From: an uncultured Clostridia bacterium
Lineage (GTDB): Bacteria > Bacillota > Clostridia > Oscillospirales > Acutalibacteraceae
Assembly: GCA_937876205.1 (NCBI GenBank)
Contig: CALEII010000064.1
Span: 1 to 32,951, forward strand
Direction: 5' to 3'
Length of the DNA stretch: 32,951 nt
Below the pieces are notes generated by a model. That model saw only the letters and a list, made by a program, of their open reading frames with translations. It was not told where the DNA came from and ran no database searches. Positions 31,099 through 32,951 of this stretch are shown here, in pieces (the stretch's first letter is position 1; each line of letters opens with the position of its first letter). The translations under genes and the position numbers were made by a program.

Positions 31099-31129
31099 GC
31101 TTGGTTTCACCTGCCCATAAATATTTTAG

Positions 31130-31262
31130 TGCTGTTCAATATGGAAAAATGCCTCTCTGACATAAAGACAGAAAGGCATACAATTCATAAATCGTATTCC
31201 ATTCCTCGGCAGGCGTCAATGCTTATACGGTAAAACCGAACCTGCTGTCTTTAGAACAGCTA
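31130..31262 (-). promoter_or_regulatory. L10 leader (autoregulatory mRNA leader of rplJ-rplL)
   Basis: Minus strand: GACAGCAGGTTCGG...CCTGCCGAGG resembles the conserved L10(L12)4-binding part of Firmicutes L10 leaders (Rfam L10_leader). Further on, TGCCTTTCTG pairs with CAGAGAGGCA (31150-31178) and is followed by five T residues, an attenuator-type terminator. Excess L10-L12 would thus lower its own expression. Confidence 0.75.
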
Positions 31263-31266
31263 ACAT

Positions 31267-31295
31267 ATGATAACATATTGATAGTGGAATGTCAA
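31267..31295 (-). promoter_or_regulatory. Sigma-A promoter of rplJ-rplL
   Basis: Minus strand: TTGACA (31290-31295), 17-bp spacer, TATCAT (31267-31272), just upstream of the L10 leader. Confidence 0.75.
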
Positions 31296-31310
31296 GTATA
31301 AAAAACAATT

Positions 31311-32507
31311 TTATGAATTATTTTTTATTGTTTCTTCATTATTGATAATTATTTCGGTATTCTCATCTTTCTTTAAAACCGGTTTTTTCTTGTAGCGGAA
31401 TATTCTTGAGAAACCGTAACCCAGAATGGTTGACATTACAAGCACAAATAGCAAGTACAATATCAGATAGAAAAAGTTTTTTTCAACCATTATCATTTTG
31501 TACTGATTGTAAACCAGAGCATGGAATATATAGAAATATAATGATATTCCCGAGAACCAATCTATAATGCGCAACGGATTTTTTCTGATATTTGACAAGG
31601 TGGGCAAAGCATTTTTCTTTTCTCTTTCATAATCAAAAGCAAAAAAATAAAAAAGGCAGATAACTACATAAATTGTGGGGAATATATTCTTGTAAACAAA
31701 ATTCTTACCCAGCAACGCAATATGACAGTTGATTTCTATCATTGATAAAATGGCAATGCTTGCAATGATTTTTGCAGAAATACGCAGTTTTTTGTTTCCT
31801 TCTTTTCTGTTTCTTGTAAAAAAACTGAAAACCAATCCGGCTAAAAACAAATCAAGGTTTCCATAAGCAGACGTATACACATGAGAATACCAATCAAGTC
31901 CATACTCGGCAGCAAGCAATCTGTATGTAAGGCCTGCCACAGCAATAACAACAGCCAGCACGATAAAAACGAATGAAGGAACTTTTTTTGATAATTTTTC
32001 CATAATATATGATGCAAGGGGAACAATTATATAAAGCATCATCATAGGAAAAACAAACCACAAGTGTCCTTCACCTGACAATCCGGGTTTTCCGTTATAT
32101 GTCAGCAATAACATCTGGAGTAAAACCTTCGGATTGTTTATAAGCCAAGATGGATTTTTAAAAATGCTGAATACAAATATGAATACCATTGTGGGAATAT
32201 ATGTCTTTTTTATTCGGGTCAGGTAATATCTGCCTGTATCTTTCAGTGTGTAGGAGTATCTTCCTGTGGCAAAGCTCTTACCTGCAAGATATCCACCCAG
32301 AATGAATAATATCCATACTCCTGCCCATGCGGGAGTGTTAAATATAGCTACCCATTTCCAATCCATAATTATATAGTATAAGTTAAGTAGCATTCCTGAT
32401 GCCGAAAGAGTATGCAAAATAAAAACACAAAATGTCGCAATCACTCTGAGCATATTAAGTGCATCGACACTATTTCTTTCATTACTCAAGCTTCTGCTTT
32501 TAAACAT
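31311..32507 (-). CDS. Integral membrane acyltransferase (acyltransferase 3 family)
   Basis: A 398-residue membrane protein with about ten helices. The start NSVDALNMLRVIATFCVFILHT carries the family's R-x-x-A...H pattern with the His near the end of helix 1, and later LWFVFPMMMLYIIVPL is typical. Members add acetyl or succinyl groups to surface sugars or other molecules. The ATG at 32507 follows CGGAGG. It lies between rplA and the rplJ leader, where most bacteria have no gene. AT-rich codon use compared with the flanking ribosomal genes suggests a later insertion. No clear promoter or terminator of its own is visible, so it may depend on read-through from rplA. Confidence 0.85.
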   Translation of the reverse strand: MFKSRSLSNERNSVDALNMLRVIATFCVFILHTLSASGMLLNLYYIIMDWKWVAIFNTPAWAGVWILFILGGYLAGKSFATGRYSYTLKDTGRYYLTRIKKTYIPTMVFIFVFSIFKNPSWLINNPKVLLQMLLLTYNGKPGLSGEGHLWFVFPMMMLYIIVPLASYIMEKLSKKVPSFVFIVLAVVIAVAGLTYRLLAAEYGLDWYSHVYTSAYGNLDLFLAGLVFSFFTRNRKEGNKKLRISAKIIASIAILSMIEINCHIALLGKNFVYKNIFPTIYVVICLFYFFAFDYEREKKNALPTLSNIRKNPLRIIDWFSGISLYFYIFHALVYNQYKMIMVEKNFFYLILYLLFVLVMSTILGYGFSRIFRYKKKPVLKKDENTEIIINNEETIKNNS

Positions 32508-32533
32508 AAAAACCTCCGTTTCAAACACTCAAT

Positions 32534-32572
32534 AATAAAAAAGTATCTACCGTTGATTCAGTAGATACTTTT
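32534..32572 (-). terminator. Intrinsic terminator after rplA
   Basis: Minus strand: AAAAGTATCTAC pairs with GTAGATACTTTT (32539-32550 with 32561-32572), followed by T residues. Confidence 0.82.
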
Positions 32573-32583
32573 GTTATCAAAAT

Positions 32584-32951
32584 TTATTCAGCGTCTGCTG
32601 CTGTAACTACAACCTTATTGGGGTTAACACGGACGCCGGGGCCCATTGTTGATGCAACAACGCAGGAACGGATGTACTGACCCTTTGCAGCAGCGGGCTT
32701 AGCCTTAACGATAGCATCGAGAAGTGTTGCGAAGTTTTCGCCGAGCTTCTCTGCACCGAAAGATGCCTTACCGATAGGACAGTGAATGATGTTTGTCTTG
32801 TCAAGACGGTACTCAATCTTACCTGCCTTAGCTTCTTCAACAGCCTTAGCTACGTCAGGAGTAACTGTACCTGCCTTGGGGCTGGGCATAAGACCACGGG
32901 GACCGAGAACCTTACCGAGACGGCCTACAAGACCCATCATATTGGGAGCAG
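32584..32951 (-). CDS. rplA: Ribosomal protein L1, C-terminal part (cut by the window end)
   Basis: The frame is open to the window's right edge; about 122 residues are visible of a protein normally near 230. APNMMGLVGRLGKVLGPRGL and MPSPKAGTVTPDV are the L1 signature, and the C-terminal IVKAKPAAAKGQYIRSCVVA is typical. L1 forms the mobile stalk at the E site. It ends before a terminator; rplK is expected beyond the window. Normal order is rplK-rplA-rplJ-rplL; here an acyltransferase gene interrupts it. Confidence 0.97.
   Translation of the reverse strand, partial: APNMMGLVGRLGKVLGPRGLMPSPKAGTVTPDVAKAVEEAKAGKIEYRLDKTNIIHCPIGKASFGAEKLGENFATLLDAIVKAKPAAAKGQYIRSCVVASTMGPGVRVNPNKVVVTAADAE

Overview
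The window looks like a chromosomal segment of a Gram-positive, spore-forming Clostridia bacterium, most likely of the Ruminococcaceae/Oscillospiraceae type. Supporting signs are a SpoIID protein, the holB-ricT gene pair, an L27 with the Firmicutes N-terminal extension next to its protease Prp, L10- and L21-type leaders, a surface protein with a type I dockerin, and AGGAGG-type ribosome binding sites. No phage, plasmid, transposase or CRISPR genes were seen. Assignment below class level is inference.

Layout. 1-2832 (minus): licD, an IspD/TarI-like cytidylyltransferase and a flippase, a surface-glycan cassette. 2914-5436 (plus): a divergent operon with a glycerophosphodiester phosphodiesterase, an FkbM methyltransferase and a membrane-anchored cohesin-like protein. 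5437-5660 is a gene-free, strongly structured intergenic element. 5678-10694 (minus): a metal-responsive operon (CadC-type repressor, free HMA protein, P-type ATPase) continuing with tight spacing into endonuclease IV and a BspA-type/dockerin surface protein. 10707-10890 is a palindromic repeat element. 10947-12005 (plus): rplU-prp-rpmA. 12016-14217: a large Fe-S flavin oxidoreductase. 14259-15405: an HprK-like protein and a small protein whose RBS lies in a hairpin. 15428-16291 (minus): an AP-superfamily phosphodiesterase. 16346-18712 (plus): serC-serA. 18792-20312 (minus): an MFS transporter. 20511-22458 (plus): ppa, an ECF S component, a minimal radical SAM protein and a small zinc-ribbon protein. 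22460-22660 is an array of short hairpins. 22786-23880 (minus): spoIID. 23820-29034 (plus): citrate synthase, an 8-TM protein, an AEC transporter, holB and ricT. 29070-29341: a ferredoxin. 29375-29963: a ribbon-helix-helix regulator divergent from a small membrane protein. 30017-32951 (minus): rplL, rplJ with its L10 leader, an acyltransferase, and the 3' part of rplA.

Themes. Housekeeping genes (ribosome, serine synthesis, pyrophosphatase, clamp loader) are mixed with a surface programme: LicD, cytidylyltransferase, flippase, phosphodiesterase, cohesin-like and dockerin proteins, and an acyltransferase. The cohesin-like and dockerin genes face each other across the structured element at 5437-5660. 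Small palindromic repeats recur between genes (1-53, 10707-10890, 15407-15433, 18735-18790, 20318-20498, 22460-22660). In two places a repeat end supplies the last Gln codon and the stop codon of the neighbouring gene. Many near-consensus sigma-A promoters (TTGACA, 17 bp, TATAAT) and intrinsic terminators can be read directly.
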